Positions 18,945 to 28,136 of a stretch of 64,000 nucleotides of DNA are shown piece after piece. Each line of letters starts with the position of its first letter. Positions within the stretch are counted from its first letter, which is position 1. This stretch comes from Rhizomicrobium palustre. GTDB taxonomy: Bacteria > Pseudomonadota > Alphaproteobacteria > Micropepsales > Micropepsaceae. The notes beneath the pieces are model-generated. The model saw only the letters and a list, made by a program, of their open reading frames with translations. It had not been told where the DNA came from and did not search any database. The stretch spans positions 1,302,139-1,366,138 of the forward strand of contig NZ_JAASRM010000001.1 in the NCBI RefSeq assembly GCF_011761565.1. Reading direction: 5' to 3'. Both the position numbers and the translations under genes were made by a program.

Positions 18945-20459
18945 ATGGCTTCCCTTCCTCTTATTTTGCAGATCGTCACCTTGGCCCTGGTGGTCACGCT
19001 GGGGCTGTTGATCCTGGCCTTCCGCCCACGCCAAAGCGCCGATACGGGCGGCGAGGTTCTCAGGAGCGAGGCAGACCGCATCCGCAGCCATGTCAGCGAG
19101 GAAATGCGCGGCCTTCGCCAGGAAATCAGCGAGGCCTTGCGCGGCGGACAGGATTCCCTGGAAAAGCGCCTGGATGCCGGTGTCGAGGCCATCCGCACGC
19201 CCATCACCGCCATCGGCCAGAAACTCGACGCCGATATGAAGAAGCTTTCGGAAGAAGCCGCGAGCCAGCGCGACACCATGCGGGCGGCGGTGGAAGCAAA
19301 GCTCGATGCCACCGACAAGCGGCTGGTGGATGCGGCGCGCGAAACCCGCGAAGCCCTGGCGGCAAGCTTCAAGGAAACCCGCGAGAGCCTGACCGAAACC
19401 CTTTCCGGTCTTGGCACGCATCAAAAGGAACGGCTGGATAAGCTGCTTTCGGCCCTCGACATGCTGATCGAAAAGCAAGGCCAAGCCGCCGAAGCGCTGC
19501 GCCAGACGGTGGAAGGGCGCCTGGACAAGCTGCGCCAGGAAAACAGCGAAAAGCTCGACGAGATGCGCAAGACCGTCGATGAGAAGCTGCAGACGGAACT
19601 GGAAAAGCGTCTGGGCGAGTCCTTCCGCACGGTGTCAGAGCAGCTTGACCGCGTGCATAAAGGGCTTGGCGAAATGCAGACGCTGGCCACCGGTGTGGGC
19701 GATCTGAAAAAGGTGCTGTCCAATGTGAAGACGCGCGGCATCCTGGGCGAAGTTCAGCTTGGCATGCTGCTCGACCAGATGCTGGCACCCAACCAATACG
19801 CCACCAATACGCTGGTGAAGCCAGAGACCAATGATCGCGTGGAATTCGCCATCCGCCTGCCGGGCCGCGATGAAGGCGATGAGATTCTGATGCCGGTGGA
19901 TTCCAAATTTCCACAGGAAGACTATCTGCGTCTGGTGGAAGCTTCAGAGCGCGGGGACGTGGAGGCGATGAAACTCGCCAGCGATGCCCTGGAGGTGCGC
20001 GTGAAGGCCTGCGCCAAGGACATTCACGACAAATACATCTGCCCGCCGCACACCACCGATTACGCCATCCTGTTCCTGCCGACCGAAGGGCTTTTCGCCG
20101 AAGTGGTGCGCCGCCCGGGGCTGATGGAGCAAATCCAGCGCGACTATCACGTCTCCATCGCCGGGCCGACCACGTTGACCGCCCAGCTCTCCGCCTTCTC
20201 CATGGGTTTCCGCAGCTTGGCCTTGCAAAAGCGCTCAGGCGAGGTTTGGAAGCTCTTAAGCGCGGTGCAGGGCGAGTTTGCGAGCCATGGCAAGGTGGTA
20301 GAAACCTTGAAGAAGCAGCTTAGTGCCGCGACCAATACCATCGACAAGCTTGGCACCCGCACCAATGTGATGAACCGCAAATTGCGCGAGGTAGAAGCGC
20401 TTCCTGCGGAAGAGACAGCGGAGATCCTAGGCCTCCCCTTGCCAGACGACATGGAATAA
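18945..20459 (+). CDS. rmuC: DNA recombination protein RmuC
   Basis: A 504-residue RmuC-family protein linked to limiting inverted-repeat rearrangements. It has an N-terminal membrane helix (about residues 5-26), a long charged coiled coil to about 250, then the conserved nuclease-like domain. That domain contains RGILGEVQLGMLLDQML, VEFAIRLPG, LMPVDSKFPQEDY and ILFLPTEGLFAE. Length and order are typical. Confidence 0.93.
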   Translation: MASLPLILQIVTLALVVTLGLLILAFRPRQSADTGGEVLRSEADRIRSHVSEEMRGLRQEISEALRGGQDSLEKRLDAGVEAIRTPITAIGQKLDADMKKLSEEAASQRDTMRAAVEAKLDATDKRLVDAARETREALAASFKETRESLTETLSGLGTHQKERLDKLLSALDMLIEKQGQAAEALRQTVEGRLDKLRQENSEKLDEMRKTVDEKLQTELEKRLGESFRTVSEQLDRVHKGLGEMQTLATGVGDLKKVLSNVKTRGILGEVQLGMLLDQMLAPNQYATNTLVKPETNDRVEFAIRLPGRDEGDEILMPVDSKFPQEDYLRLVEASERGDVEAMKLASDALEVRVKACAKDIHDKYICPPHTTDYAILFLPTEGLFAEVVRRPGLMEQIQRDYHVSIAGPTTLTAQLSAFSMGFRSLALQKRSGEVWKLLSAVQGEFASHGKVVETLKKQLSAATNTIDKLGTRTNVMNRKLREVEALPAEETAEILGLPLPDDME

Positions 20460-20505
20460 TACAACCATGAAGAGAATCTATAGCTAACTTTCGTGGCAGG
20501 GGGCC

Positions 20506-20943
20506 ATGGCGGAGCGAATTACCAAAGAGACCTTTGCCGCCCGATATCCAGGGGCGAAGATCGTTGTTCGCGAAAGAGCAGGTGGCGTGGCGTTTTTGGC
20601 GCTTTCGCCCGGGCGTGTGGTGCTGCGCATGGAAGGCTCGATCCATTTCGAGCATCTGATCGGGGTGTTGCGCGACGGGCAGCCCAAGGAAACCTTGGCG
20701 TCTGACCAGTTCAATGCCCTGATCGATTTTTCCGCCTTCACCGGCGAGATTGATTGGAATGCCATTCGCGACATTCGCGAGATCATGCCCAAGGGCGACA
20801 GCCGCACCAACAAAAACGCCTATGTGGTGCGCAACGATTATTACGCCCTGACGGCCGACGTTACCCGCGCCATCTTCGCCCAAACCGAATGCCGTGCCTT
20901 CAAATGCGAGGAAGACGCCTTGGCCTGGCTCGGCTGGAGCTGA
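20506..20943 (+). CDS. SpoIIAA/STAS-like protein, paralogue A
   Basis: A 145-residue soluble protein. Its layout (short strand VVLRMEGSI, central ALIDFSAFTGEIDW, C-terminal EEDALAWLGW) resembles SpoIIAA-like/STAS folds, but I cannot name a family with certainty. It shares with the next gene the pattern FTG-x-IDW-x-x-I-x-x-I-x-x-x-MPKGD-x-x-x-NKNAY-x-VR. The two are probably tandem duplicates. The conserved MPKGD and NKNAY motifs may form a binding site. Function unknown. Confidence 0.65.
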   Translation: MAERITKETFAARYPGAKIVVRERAGGVAFLALSPGRVVLRMEGSIHFEHLIGVLRDGQPKETLASDQFNALIDFSAFTGEIDWNAIRDIREIMPKGDSRTNKNAYVVRNDYYALTADVTRAIFAQTECRAFKCEEDALAWLGWS

Positions 20944-21044
20944 CGGAAGTAAGGGAAAGCCCTAGGCTTATAGGCTGGGTGGGTCTTTCCGTTTTGTTGA
21001 GAATTACGGCGGAAACTTAGCGCCGCAACAAACCTAGGACCTCG

Positions 21045-21461
21045 ATGGCGCCGCCTTCCACGTCATTAGCAGGACATAATTTCTGCCGCAGCTTTCCCGA
21101 AGGCATGATCAGCCTCGAGGTTCAGCCTTGCCGCTTGATTTTCCGCATTCAAGGCGCGCTGCATTCCGAGCATATCGTGGGCATCATCGGCGAAGCGCGG
21201 GCGGCGGGGCTGCTGCAAGAGGACCATTTCTCGGCCCTGGTCGATATGCGCGACTTCACCGGCGTGATCGATTGGAAGGTCATTCCCAAGATCAATGACG
21301 TGATGCCCAAGGGCGATTATTGCGGCAATAAGAACGCCTATATCGTGCGCGATGAGTTCTTCGCCATGCTCGCCAAGGTCAATGTCGCGCTTTTCCCCAA
21401 CACCGAACACGCCACCTTCCATAATGAGGAAGAGGCCGTGAAATGGCTGGGTTGGGCGTAG
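21045..21461 (+). CDS. SpoIIAA/STAS-like protein, paralogue B
   Basis: A 138-residue protein paralogous to the gene 100 bases upstream. It has LIFRIQGALHSEHIVGII, ALVDMRDFTGVIDW, MPKGDYCGNKNAYIVRDEF and EEEAVKWLGW at corresponding positions. The N-terminal 20 residues differ from paralogue A, so the true start could be ATG 21105 (MISLEVQP). It ends flush against the convergent recR. Function unknown. Confidence 0.65.
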   Translation: MAPPSTSLAGHNFCRSFPEGMISLEVQPCRLIFRIQGALHSEHIVGIIGEARAAGLLQEDHFSALVDMRDFTGVIDWKVIPKINDVMPKGDYCGNKNAYIVRDEFFAMLAKVNVALFPNTEHATFHNEEEAVKWLGWA

Positions 21462-22058
21462 TTACAGCGCGCGGCGGGCTTTGAAGGCGGCGGAGAGCGT
21501 GCCTTCGTCAAGGTAATCAAGCTCGCCACCAACCGGCACACCATGGGCAAGGCGGGTGACCTTGACGCCGGTTTCCTCGAGCGTATCGAGGAGATAATGC
21601 GCTGTGGTCTGGCCTTCCACGGTCGCGTTCATGGCAAGGATGATTTCCTCCACCCCCTCCCGCACGCGGGCGATCAAGGACGCAACATTGAGGCGTTCCG
21701 GTGTGATGCCATCCAGCGCGGAGAGCGCGCCGCCCAAAACATGATAGCGGCCGCGGAACACACCGGCGCGTTCCAGCGCCCAAAGATCGGCGACATCTTC
21801 CACCACGCAGATCACTTTGGAATCGCGGCGGGGATCACAGCAGAGCGAACAGGGCGTGGCGGTGTCGAGGTTGCCGCAAATCTCGCAGGTCTTGATCGCG
21901 GCGGCGGCCTCTTGCATGGCGAGCGCCAAAGGCTCCATCAGGACATCGCGCTTCTTAAGCAGTTCCAGCACGGCGCGGCGAGCCGAGCGCGGACCGAGGC
22001 CCGGCAGTTTCGCCAAGAGCTGAATGAGGCGTTCGATTTCCGGACCGATGGTGGACAT
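21462..22058 (-). CDS. recR: recombination protein RecR
   Basis: RecR loads RecA at gaps with RecF/RecO. The 198-residue product has a helix-hairpin-helix ([20 protein letters not shown]), a four-cysteine zinc motif [16 protein letters not shown], and a Toprim domain ([17 protein letters not shown] ... [17 protein letters not shown]). Its ATG overlaps the dnaX stop as TAATG. The small ybaB/ebfC gene that usually lies between dnaX and recR is missing here. Confidence 0.96.
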   Translation of the reverse strand: MSTIGPEIERLIQLLAKLPGLGPRSARRAVLELLKKRDVLMEPLALAMQEAAAAIKTCEICGNLDTATPCSLCCDPRRDSKVICVVEDVADLWALERAGVFRGRYHVLGGALSALDGITPERLNVASLIARVREGVEEIILAMNATVEGQTTAHYLLDTLEETGVKVTRLAHGVPVGGELDYLDEGTLSAAFKARRAL

Positions 22059-23824
22059 TACTCGTCGTCGCTATCGGAATCGGATTCCGGCATCGGAGCG
22101 GCGGTATCCTCGCCAGCGACATCGCGCACCGCCATGATTTCCGCGCCCGGGAAACGATCCAGCACCGCGCGTACAATGGGTTGCTGCAGCACCGCTTCAT
22201 AGCGGGCTTGTTTGACGGCCTGTTTCTGCTCAGCAAGGGTCGGCGCACCGCCTTCGCGGGCCACCGTGACCAGCCAGCGCGTGCCGGTCCAATCCTTCAG
22301 CTTCTGCGCCAGATCGGCAGCGAGCGATGGCGGGGCATGACGCGCAGGACGGAACTCCAAACGGCCGGGCTCAAGCTTGACGAGATGGACGTTGTTCTCG
22401 AGCTGGAATCTTAAGAGCGGCGCATTGTTCTTCTGCGCAAAGGCAGCGAGGTCTTCGAGGCTTTTGAAGACCGGGGCTTGAGAGGCCATCGCCATTGGCT
22501 GTACCGCGGCCATAGCCTGCGGGCGTTCATTGGAGACCGCCATGCGCGGACCGGAGCCCGGAGCCCCAGACGGCGCGGGCGCGCCACGGCCTGCGGGAGC
22601 TGCACCACCATCCATCAGATCCCGCACCAGCTTATCGGTGGGCGGAAGATCGGCGGCGTAAGCAAGGCGGATCAGCGCCATTTCGAGCGCCTGCACCGGG
22701 CGGGCGGCATCGCGCACTTCGAAGAGCCCCTTCAGCAGCATCGTCCAGGCGCGGGTGAGCGAGGGGACCGAAAGCTTGCCCGCCATCTCGGCCGAGCGTT
22801 TGGCTTCCGAGGAGGCGCCATCAAAGAAACCTTCGGCGCCAGGAGCAACCTTGATGCGGGTGAGGAAATGCACGATTTCCAGAAGGTCCTGCAGCACCGC
22901 CATGGGATCGGCGCCGCGATCATAAAGCTCGCCCAGCTGGGTGAGGGCTTCGGGCATATTGCCCGACATCACCTTTTCGAAAAGGTCGAGCACGCGGCCG
23001 CGATCAGCAAGGCCCAGCATGCCGCGAATGACATCGGCGGTGATGATCTCTTCGGTGCCATGGGCGATGGCCTGATCGAGCAAGGAGAGGCTGTCGCGCA
23101 CCGAGCCTTCAGCGGCGCGGGCGACAAGCGCGAGCGCGGCTTCCTCGATCTTCACGCCTTCCTTCTCAGCGATGTTGCCCAGGTGGCGCATCAATTCCGG
23201 CGTCTCGATGCGGCGCAGGTCGAAGCGCTGGCAGCGCGACAACACCGTGACCGGGACTTTTCGGATTTCGGTGGTGGCGAAGACGAACTTCACATGCGGC
23301 GGCGGCTCTTCCAGCGTCTTCAACAGGCCGTTGAAGGCCTGCTTGGACAGCATGTGCACTTCGTCGATGATGTAGACTTTGTAGCGGGCCGAGGCCGGGG
23401 CGTAGCGCACGCCCTCGATGATCTCGCGCACATCGTCGATACCGGTGCGGGAGGCGGCGTCCATCTCCTGGACATCGACATGACGGGATTCGGCAATGGC
23501 CCGGCAAGGTTCGCAGACGCCGCAAGGCTGAATGGTGGGGCCGGTGCCTTTGCCATCCGCACCGATGCAGTTCAGCGCCCGGGCGATGATGCGGGCAGTG
23601 GTCGTCTTACCCACCCCGCGCACGCCGGTCAGCATGAAGGCATGGGCGATACGGCCCGTCGCGAAGGCGTTGGAGAGGGTACGGACCAGGGCTTCCTGGC
23701 CGATCAATCCGGTGAAATCGGAGGGGCGGTATTTGCGGGCGAGAACCTTGTATTCGGCCTGAGCGGCGGCGCCCGGCGCGGGGCCCAAATCCATACCCAA
23801 GGAAGGTTCGTCGCTCTCGTCCAT
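22058..23824 (-). CDS. dnaX: DNA polymerase III subunit gamma/tau
   Basis: A 588-residue clamp-loader ATPase. It has [20 protein letters not shown], a P-loop GVRGVGKT (67-74), a zinc cysteine cluster (CIGADGKG ... CGVCEPC), and the [13 protein letters not shown]alker B region. An alanine/proline linker and a tau-like C-terminal domain end in an acidic tail ([10 protein letters not shown]). ATG 23824 is chosen because upstream sequence encodes the SRP RNA. I saw no A-AAA-AAG slippery heptamer, so an E. coli-style frameshifted gamma product is not apparent. Confidence 0.95.
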   Translation of the reverse strand: MDESDEPSLGMDLGPAPGAAAQAEYKVLARKYRPSDFTGLIGQEALVRTLSNAFATGRIAHAFMLTGVRGVGKTTTARIIARALNCIGADGKGTGPTIQPCGVCEPCRAIAESRHVDVQEMDAASRTGIDDVREIIEGVRYAPASARYKVYIIDEVHMLSKQAFNGLLKTLEEPPPHVKFVFATTEIRKVPVTVLSRCQRFDLRRIETPELMRHLGNIAEKEGVKIEEAALALVARAAEGSVRDSLSLLDQAIAHGTEEIITADVIRGMLGLADRGRVLDLFEKVMSGNMPEALTQLGELYDRGADPMAVLQDLLEIVHFLTRIKVAPGAEGFFDGASSEAKRSAEMAGKLSVPSLTRAWTMLLKGLFEVRDAARPVQALEMALIRLAYAADLPPTDKLVRDLMDGGAAPAGRGAPAPSGAPGSGPRMAVSNERPQAMAAVQPMAMASQAPVFKSLEDLAAFAQKNNAPLLRFQLENNVHLVKLEPGRLEFRPARHAPPSLAADLAQKLKDWTGTRWLVTVAREGGAPTLAEQKQAVKQARYEAVLQQPIVRAVLDRFPGAEIMAVRDVAGEDTAAPMPESDSDSDDE

Positions 23825-23852
23825 CGCTCGCCCGGGAATGGAGGATTTAGGT

Positions 23853-23944
23853 GGGAACCGGCAATGACCCGGACCGGATTCGTTACGGCTGCTTCCTTCC
23901 GGACCTGACCGGGTTGGCGAGCGTTCCGTCCACCGCCGGTTCCC
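23853..23944 (-). ncRNA. ffs: signal recognition particle 4.5S-type RNA
   Basis: On the reverse strand the sequence contains the near-universal SRP domain IV core GGTCAGGTCCGGAAGGAAGC followed by AGCC. The ends GGGAACCGGC and GCCGGTTCCC pair perfectly to close a roughly 92-nt hairpin. It is the RNA of the SRP that targets inner-membrane proteins with Ffh. It lies 28 bases upstream of dnaX on the same strand; exact mature ends are uncertain by a few bases. Confidence 0.93.
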
Positions 23945-24089
23945 GGGGTGGATATAGAGAAGCTTGCCGCAGAATGCGAGTCTCTCTTTGAAATGAAGCT
24001 GTTGACGGGTCAAATTGGCGGAACCGGCCCGCTGCGGCCACATTTGGCGGGCATTATTCCTGTGGGCTTAGGTAAGACGCATCGCACGC

Positions 24090-24977
24090 ATGAGTAGCAA
24101 AATCCCTTTCACCGGTAATCCCTTGGACCGCCGCTCGGATAAGCGGGGCGATACCGGCTGGCTCACGGCCCAGGCGCAGGTGGTTTTGCCCTTGTGGAAT
24201 CTGCAAGTTCTGGTGACGGGCAGCCCGATCCTCTCCGCCGCCAAGCTGCCGCGCGATTTTGTGCAGGATCTGGCCGGGGCGACCGAAGTGTTTCTCGGCA
24301 TGGACGGGGAGACGGCGCTCTTCGCGCTGGATGTCTCCCGCCTGGACAATGCACCTGAGCGCTTTGCGAGCTTCGGCGAGTTCCAGGAACTGCGCCCCGC
24401 CGCCCCGATGCTGCGCAAGAAAGACCTCGCGATTCTTTCCCAAGCCAAGGCGATGCTCGATTGGCATGCCCGCCATGGCTTCTGCGCCCGCTGCGGCACT
24501 AAAACCGTGATCGGCGATGCGGGCTATAAACGTGCCTGCCCCAATTGCCAGGCCGAACATTTCCCGCGCACCGATCCTGCCGTGATCATGCTGGCGACCC
24601 ACGAAGGCAAAGGCCTTCTGGCGCGCAACGCGAATTGGGCGCCGGATTTTTATTCGACGCTCGCCGGTTTCGTGGAACCGGGCGAGACATTGGAAGAAGC
24701 TGTGGCGCGCGAGCTTTATGAAGAGGCGGGCGTGCGGGCGAAGAATGTGCGCTATGTCGCGAGTCAGCCCTGGCCATTTCCTGCCGCGCTGATGCTTGGC
24801 TTTTACGCCGAGGCGGAAAGCTTCGATCTCAAGATCGATCACAACGAAATCGCCGATGCCGCTTGGTACACGAAAGACGAAGCGCGCGCGCTGATCGACG
24901 GAGACCTCGAAGGCCGCAGAGGCCCGCAGCCCATCGCCATCGCCTATCACCTGATCAAGGGATGGGTGGAGGGGTGA
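24090..24977 (+). CDS. nudC: NAD(+)/NADH diphosphatase, NudC type
   Basis: A 295-residue Nudix hydrolase cleaving NAD(H) to NMN(H) and AMP; the family also removes NAD caps from RNA. It has the zinc ribbon C132-x2-C135 ... C150-x2-C153, the Nudix box GFVEPGETLEEAVARELYEE beginning at residue 193, and the NudC hallmark SQPWPFP (225-231). Length is usual for alphaproteobacterial NudC. Confidence 0.94.
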   Translation: MSSKIPFTGNPLDRRSDKRGDTGWLTAQAQVVLPLWNLQVLVTGSPILSAAKLPRDFVQDLAGATEVFLGMDGETALFALDVSRLDNAPERFASFGEFQELRPAAPMLRKKDLAILSQAKAMLDWHARHGFCARCGTKTVIGDAGYKRACPNCQAEHFPRTDPAVIMLATHEGKGLLARNANWAPDFYSTLAGFVEPGETLEEAVARELYEEAGVRAKNVRYVASQPWPFPAALMLGFYAEAESFDLKIDHNEIADAAWYTKDEARALIDGDLEGRRGPQPIAIAYHLIKGWVEG

Positions 24978-25156
24978 AAGTGGGCTGATTCGCCCGGCTA
25001 AACTCCCCCTTCAGCATTACCTGCGGAAGTACTTCCCCCTGAATCTGAACGAAAACCTGCGCCATCCTGGATGCGAAGCGTGGGCACGGGCCATTGACAC
25101 GGCATCACCTGCCATCGTTTTCGCTTGAAATTGCCAATAGGGCATAGGAGGCGTTT

Positions 25157-25564
25157 GTGCGAGATTCATTCAAATTCAGCTTGCTTGGCGCGCACATACA
25201 AGGACATGGCTGGGGAATTCCGGCTGCGGCCTTAGTAGCAATCTTTTTCGTGACCGCGATTTGGTTCGTAGCCAAGAAATTATCCGTTTGCGAACTAATG
25301 GCTGTCGGTCAGAGCTTCCTGCACGGAGTTTCCACAGCCACCACTAAGCTCTCACTGTCATCCCCGGCCGAATGTTCTGAGCAGCGCGAAGAACAGGAGG
25401 GAAAGGGGATCCAGGTCGCATCGCAAAGAAAATCTCGAAAACAAAGCGTAACCAAACTTCAGGCGGCGGAGCAGATTTCTCCACCTGGATCCCCTTCCCT
25501 CGCCCGCGCGCAAAAGGCCGCGCCTCACCACAAACAGCTTGCGGCGCGGGCTCGCCGGGGATGA
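25157..25564 (+). CDS. small single-span membrane protein running into a repeat element
   Basis: A 135-codon frame beginning with GTG 25157, behind a strong AGGAGG at the right distance. Residues 20-40 (PAAALVAIFFVTAIWFVAKK) form one membrane helix. From about residue 67 the reading frame is inside the 25356-25566 inverted-repeat element, giving a low-complexity basic tail. The original gene was perhaps about 60-70 residues and its 3' end may have been replaced by the element. No family recognised; whether it is expressed is unknown. Confidence 0.4.
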   Translation: MRDSFKFSLLGAHIQGHGWGIPAAALVAIFFVTAIWFVAKKLSVCELMAVGQSFLHGVSTATTKLSLSSPAECSEQREEQEGKGIQVASQRKSRKQSVTKLQAAEQISPPGSPSLARAQKAAPHHKQLAARARRG

Positions 25565-25566
25565 CA
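25356..25566. repeat. 211-bp nested inverted-repeat (MITE/REP-like) element
   Basis: The outer ends TGTCATCCCCGGC and GCCGGGGATGACA are perfect 13-bp inverted repeats. Inside, GGAAAGGGGATCCAGGT (25400-25416) pairs almost perfectly with ACCTGGATCCCCTTCCC (25483-25499). It carries no transposase. Nested dyads and placement at gene 3' ends resemble non-autonomous repeats seen widely in alphaproteobacteria. Its ends share GTCAT-x-x-CCGG with the short palindromes at 2982 and 12955. Confidence 0.75.
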
Positions 25567-25627
25567 AGCGGGGGCTGGCGGCGATAGCGTTGCGATAAAG
25601 ACGGCAATTACACGGGCGGGGAATACC

Positions 25628-27157
25628 ATGCGGAAAATCGGCTTTGCGGCGGGGCTTTTGGCAGGCGCGGCGGCTGCGGCGATGGCGGCTCAGGCGAGCG
25701 GCTTTGCTTGCGCGGAGCTGAAAGAGCTGCGGCTCGAGAATGTGCGCATAACTGCTGCAGAACGCGTGGAGCCGGGCTGGAAATATCCCGCCTCGCCCTT
25801 CAATGGCTCGCTGGGACCGCGGGCGGTGGCGCATAGCTCTTTCTGCCGCGTGGCGCTGACCATCGAAAAAGAGATCAAGGTCGAAGTCTGGCTGCCCGAT
25901 ATCTGGAATCAGCGTTTCGAAGCCGTCGGCAATGGCGGGCTGACGGGCGGGATCAATTTTCCCTCCATGGCCGATGTGATGCGCAGCGGCTTTGCCACCG
26001 CCTCTACCGATACCGGCCATGAAACCCCGACGGGCTTTTTCGATTCCAGCTGGGTGAAAGGCCATCCCGATAGGGTCGAGAATTTCGGCCATCGCGCCCA
26101 TCATCTGATGGCGATGAATGCCAAGAAAATTATCGCGGCCTATTACGGCACGGGCCCAAAGAAATCCTATTACACCGGCTGTTCCTCGGGCGGCTGGCAG
26201 GGGCTGACGGAAGCCCAGCGCTATCCCGAAGACTATGATGGCATCGTGGCGGGCGCGCCTGCGATTAATTTCGTGCGGCTGCAAGCCAATGCCTTCGCGC
26301 TGGCTTGGCGGGCGCGGCAAATCCCCAACAGCGATATTCCTTATGCGAAGCTTTCCCTGATCGCCAAGGCGCAGATCGCGCAGTGCGACGCACAGGATGG
26401 CGTGAAGGACGGCTTCATCACCGATCCGCGCCAGTGCAAATTCGATTGGTCCAAGCTGCTCTGCAAAAAGGATGGCGGCACCGAGTGCTTGACCAAGGCG
26501 CAAATCGCGCGCGCCAAAACCCTTTATGGGCCGCAGAGAACGCCGAAGGCCCAAAAGCTTTATCCCGGCAAGCCGCTTGGTATCCTCGCCAATGCGCCGG
26601 TGGAATACCCCGCGGGCAGCGATCCCTTAGAGACCTTGATGCTGCCACAAGCGCTGAAGGAAAAGCCCAAATGGACGGCGACGAGTTTTGACCCCGACCG
26701 CGATCTGCCCGCGCTCGGCAAGGAATTGGGGCCGATCTTGAACTCGACCAATCCAGATCTTTCCGCCTTCAAAGCACGCGGCGGCAAACTGATCATGTAT
26801 CATGGCTGGGCCGATAACGTGCTCTCGCCCTATAACAGCATCGATTACGCGGCGAACGTTACGAAGAAAACGCCGGGGGCGGAGAATTTCCTGCGCCTCT
26901 TCATGGTGCCCTCGATGGGCCATTGCGGCGGTGGCGAAGGCCCCAACAGCTTTGACAGCAATTCCGCTATCGTCAATTGGGTGGAAAAAAGCGAAGCTCC
27001 AGACGTGCTGATCGCCACCCATACCGGAGCCGATGGCGGCGTGACCATGACGCGCCCGCTCTGCGCCGAGCCGAAAGTCGCCGTCTACAAAGGCGAAGGA
27101 TCGACCAACGACGCGGCCAACTTCATCTGCAAAATGCCGAACAAGAAGGGGGAATAA
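25628..27157 (+). CDS. tannase/feruloyl esterase family protein
   Basis: A 509-residue exported esterase with a signal peptide (residues 1-24). The nucleophile elbow is GCSSGGWQG (S186, with the family C185 beside it). A C-terminal MYHGWADNVLSPY supplies the acid and VPSMGHCGGGEGPN supplies the catalytic histidine with its partner cysteine. This CS-D-HC arrangement is the tannase/feruloyl esterase hallmark. It likely hydrolyses aromatic esters from plant polyphenols or cell walls outside the cytoplasm; the actual substrate cannot be told. Confidence 0.9.
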   Translation: MRKIGFAAGLLAGAAAAAMAAQASGFACAELKELRLENVRITAAERVEPGWKYPASPFNGSLGPRAVAHSSFCRVALTIEKEIKVEVWLPDIWNQRFEAVGNGGLTGGINFPSMADVMRSGFATASTDTGHETPTGFFDSSWVKGHPDRVENFGHRAHHLMAMNAKKIIAAYYGTGPKKSYYTGCSSGGWQGLTEAQRYPEDYDGIVAGAPAINFVRLQANAFALAWRARQIPNSDIPYAKLSLIAKAQIAQCDAQDGVKDGFITDPRQCKFDWSKLLCKKDGGTECLTKAQIARAKTLYGPQRTPKAQKLYPGKPLGILANAPVEYPAGSDPLETLMLPQALKEKPKWTATSFDPDRDLPALGKELGPILNSTNPDLSAFKARGGKLIMYHGWADNVLSPYNSIDYAANVTKKTPGAENFLRLFMVPSMGHCGGGEGPNSFDSNSAIVNWVEKSEAPDVLIATHTGADGGVTMTRPLCAEPKVAVYKGEGSTNDAANFICKMPNKKGE

Positions 27158-27220
27158 GGGCCCCCTTCCCGGCCTCCGGCCGGACTTCCCCCTCTTCGTG
27201 GGGGCAGAAAAGTTGAGGTT

Positions 27221-28123
27221 TTACGGCATTTCGTTGCGATAGGGGTGGGCGGGGTAGATGCCCAGCATGATGACGCGGGAGGAGAAGAAGGAGAGCTCCT
27301 CCAGCGCCAAGCGCACATTGCGGCTATCGGGATGGCCTTCAATATCGGCGTAGAATTCGGTGGCGTTGAAGGAGCCGCCAAGCTGATAGCTTTCGAGCTT
27401 GGTCATGTTCACGCCATTGGTGGCAAAGCCGCCCAGCGCCTTATAGAGCGCCGCCGGAATGTTGCGCACCCCGAAAAGGAAGGTGGTGATCACCGCGCTG
27501 CCGTCATTGGGCGGATCTTCCGGCTCGCCGCCGACGATCAGGAAGCGCGTCATATTGTTGGAGGCATCTTCGATATCGGCTTTGAGGATGTCGAGGCCGT
27601 AAATCTCGCCCGCGAGCGATGAAGCCACGGCGGCACAAGTGGGATCACCGAGCTCGGCAACATGGCGGGCGGAACCTGCCGTGTCGTACCACTGCTTTTC
27701 GACGAGGCCCAATTCCTTCACCACCTTGCGCACCTGACCGAGCGCTGGGGCTTGGCTATAGACGGTTTTGACGTCTTCGAGCTTGGCGCCTTTAACGCCG
27801 AGAAGCTGATGGCGCACGCGGTGAAAATGTTCACCCAGGATGAAAAGATCGCGCCCGCCTTTGTCCGGCACGAAGCCTTTCACCGCGCGGCCAAAATGGC
27901 GCACCAGCTGGTGCACGTCGGCGATGCGGCCATAGACCGAGTTTTCCACCGGCACAAAAGCCAGATCCGTCTCGCCCTGGCGTACCGCTTCAAGCGCGGC
28001 TTCAAAGGTGGGCTTGCCGATAAACTCCGCATGCGGAATGGCTTCCTTGGCGGCGAGATTGGCATAGGCCCCGGCTTCCCCTTGGAAGGCGACGGTCTTG
28101 GCGCGGGCGATCAGAGTGCTCAT
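27221..28123 (-). CDS. pheA: prephenate dehydratase
   Basis: This enzyme makes phenylpyruvate from prephenate in phenylalanine synthesis. The 300-residue monofunctional form has the catalytic domain start VAFQGEAGAYANLAA, VPVENSVYGRI, and the active-site segment NNMTRFLIVGG (T-R-F). The C-terminal ACT domain (VNMTKLESYQLGGSFNATEF) senses phenylalanine; ESYQ in place of the enteric ESRP is usual in this class. No chorismate mutase domain is fused. It follows kdsB by 13 bases. Confidence 0.95.
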   Translation of the reverse strand: MSTLIARAKTVAFQGEAGAYANLAAKEAIPHAEFIGKPTFEAALEAVRQGETDLAFVPVENSVYGRIADVHQLVRHFGRAVKGFVPDKGGRDLFILGEHFHRVRHQLLGVKGAKLEDVKTVYSQAPALGQVRKVVKELGLVEKQWYDTAGSARHVAELGDPTCAAVASSLAGEIYGLDILKADIEDASNNMTRFLIVGGEPEDPPNDGSAVITTFLFGVRNIPAALYKALGGFATNGVNMTKLESYQLGGSFNATEFYADIEGHPDSRNVRLALEELSFFSSRVIMLGIYPAHPYRNEMP

Positions 28124-28136
28124 GTCCTATTTTCTC

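Noticed and set aside
22478..23908. A 476-codon frame on the + strand opposite dnaX
   Set aside because: It is a shadow of dnaX, and its end covers the SRP RNA.
25157..25564. Type IV-like toxin or phage small protein reading of the 135-codon frame
   Set aside because: Only one membrane helix is visible and half the frame is repeat-derived; nothing supports a toxin or phage origin.
27158..27220. Intrinsic terminator between tannase and pheA
   Set aside because: The gap has GC-rich dyads but no T-run in either direction; it fits the repeat-like intergenic elements better.
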